A stretch of DNA of 64,000 nt from AP-15 sp963787425 (GTDB lineage Bacteria > Pseudomonadota > Alphaproteobacteria > ATCC43930 > CGMCC-115725), in assembly GCA_963787425.1 (NCBI GenBank), contig CAWBCV010000001.1, positions 1 to 64,000 on the forward strand. Reading direction: 5' to 3'. A program made the translations under genes and the position numbers. Positions 63,156 through 64,000 of the stretch are shown one piece after another (within the stretch, counting starts at the first letter, position 1; each line of letters starts with the position of its first letter). The notes below the pieces were generated by a model. It was not told the origin of the DNA. It saw only the letters and a list, made by a program, of their open reading frames with translations, and did not search any database.

Positions 63156-64000
63156 ATGGCAACGAAACCCTACATCATCGCGCTGGAGGAGCACTATTTC
63201 GACCCTGAGGTGAAGCGGCACATCACCGGATTGGACAGGACCAATGCGCCACGGATCGTCGAGCGTCTCGACGATGTCGGCGAGTTGCGACTGCGGGAAA
63301 TGGACGAGGCGGGCATCGATTTGCAGGTCTTGTCGCACGCCAATCCGGGGCTGCAGAAACTGGATGCCGAGACCGCCGTCGGGCTGGCGCGCGGCGCCAA
63401 CGACCGGCTCTATGAAACGGTGCGAGCGCATCCCGACCGGTTCGCCGCTTTTGCTGCAATCCCCACTCCCGATCCGAAGGCGGCGGCCGACGAGCTGGAG
63501 CGCACTGTTACCAAATTCGGCTTCAAGGGTGCCCTGGTAAATGGGCTGACCAACGGGCTCTTCCTCGACGACAAACGGTTCTGGCCGATTTTCGAGCGGG
63601 CAGAGGCGCTCGATGTGCCGCTCTACATGCATCCCTCGACCCCGCATCCCGCTGTCATCGAGGCCTACTACAAGGACTACGTAGCGCAGTACCCTTCACT
63701 GCTCCGCGCCGCCTGGGGCTTCACGGTCGAGACGGCAACGCAAGGCGTTCGTCTGGTGTTGAGCGGCGTGTTCGACGCCTATCCCGGTCTGAAAATCATT
63801 CTCGGCCACCTCGGCGAGGGCCTGCCGTTTTATCTCTGGCGCATCAACATGGGCCTGGCGCGAGACGGCAAGGGCGGCAAGGGCTTCCGCGATACCTTCT
63901 GCGAGCACTTCTTCATTACGACGAGCGGCTTCTTCTCCGATCCCGCCCTGCTGTGCTGTATGATGGAGATGGGGATCGATCGCATTCTTTTCTCGGTCGA
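63156..64000 (+). CDS. Amidohydrolase family protein (ACMSD/resorcylate decarboxylase type), cut by the window end
   Basis: The frame from ATG 63156 (after GGGAGGAGGAGCGA) stays open to the edge: 281 codons seen. It begins MATKPYIIALEEHYFDPEVK, then IVERLDDVGELRLREMDEAG near 29, LQVLSHANPGLQKLD near 52, PLYMHPSTPHP near 156 (metal-site His) and LKIILGHLGEGLPFYLWRIN near 211 (second His), all matching metal-dependent decarboxylase/hydrolases related to ACMSD and gamma-resorcylate decarboxylase. The usual length is about 320-340, so the last 50 or so residues are missing. Context (ferredoxin system, DUF35-thiolase) suggests aromatic or cyclic acid breakdown. Confidence 0.9.
   Translation, partial: MATKPYIIALEEHYFDPEVKRHITGLDRTNAPRIVERLDDVGELRLREMDEAGIDLQVLSHANPGLQKLDAETAVGLARGANDRLYETVRAHPDRFAAFAAIPTPDPKAAADELERTVTKFGFKGALVNGLTNGLFLDDKRFWPIFERAEALDVPLYMHPSTPHPAVIEAYYKDYVAQYPSLLRAAWGFTVETATQGVRLVLSGVFDAYPGLKIILGHLGEGLPFYLWRINMGLARDGKGGKGFRDTFCEHFFITTSGFFSDPALLCCMMEMGIDRILFSV

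Overview
The window is a GC-rich (about 60-65% by eye), densely coded piece of a bacterial chromosome. The gene families (PspA/DUF350/DUF2491 set, M81 peptidase, DUF35-thiolase pair, adrenodoxin-type ferredoxin, OprB porin, kdp operon with an extra leader microprotein) suggest a soil alphaproteobacterium, probably Hyphomicrobiales. That placement is inference; there is no rRNA or tRNA gene to confirm it. Many genes carry frameshifts, internal stops or truncations, so the region is either eroding or contains uncorrected indels.

Layout. 0-2.1 kb: a stop-interrupted MFS transporter, a truncated deazaflavin-type nitroreductase and a frameshifted NHL-repeat gene. 2.2-5.7 kb: YqgE/AlgH-like protein, acetamidase/formamidase, then ada overlapping a 2OG-Fe(II) oxygenase (alkylation response). 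5.7-9.4 kb (minus): an envelope set, DUF2491-DUF350-PspA (the E. coli yjfKLJ trio), plus a glycine-zipper protein and an exported helix-hairpin-helix protein. 9.5-19.7 kb: amide/ureide-type catabolism (M81 and M20 hydrolases, substrate-binding protein, luciferase-like monooxygenase, TPP enzyme, amidase, thioesterase), interrupted at 16.1-17.7 kb by a scar holding a solute-binding-protein tail, a lone rfbC and a broken IS6-family transposase.

19.9-30.1 kb (minus) is a potassium island: kdp microprotein, kdpF, kdpA (frameshifted), kdpB, kdpC, kdpD, kdpE and kup. At 31.6-32.6 kb on the plus strand lies a second, wrecked copy of the kdp start (microprotein plus a deleted kdpA) joined to a secF remnant, followed by a terminator and a CPA1 antiporter with a cyclic-nucleotide-binding tail.

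36.6-43.6 kb is a molybdenum-hydroxylase module: unknown exported protein, FAD subunit (frameshifted), fused FeS-Mo subunit, ABM-domain membrane protein and OprB porin. 43.7-48.9 kb is accessory: a dead esterase, a duplicated 3' end of the downstream hydroxyacyl-CoA dehydrogenase gene, and a lower-GC block with a SIR2-like gene and two unrecognised ORFs, bounded by imperfect inverted repeats. This block is the best candidate for an undescribed (possibly defence) system.

48.9-51 kb: trifunctional-type enoyl-CoA hydratase/3-hydroxyacyl-CoA dehydrogenase. 51.4-58.5 kb (minus): a membrane glycosylation cluster (polytopic GT-C-like proteins, a LPG-synthase-type flippase-like protein, a DPM1-like GT2 and a fragment of another paralogue). 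58.6-64 kb: thiolase-DUF35 pair, CapA-family protein, ferredoxin, ferredoxin reductase and an amidohydrolase that runs off the end, again a catabolic set.
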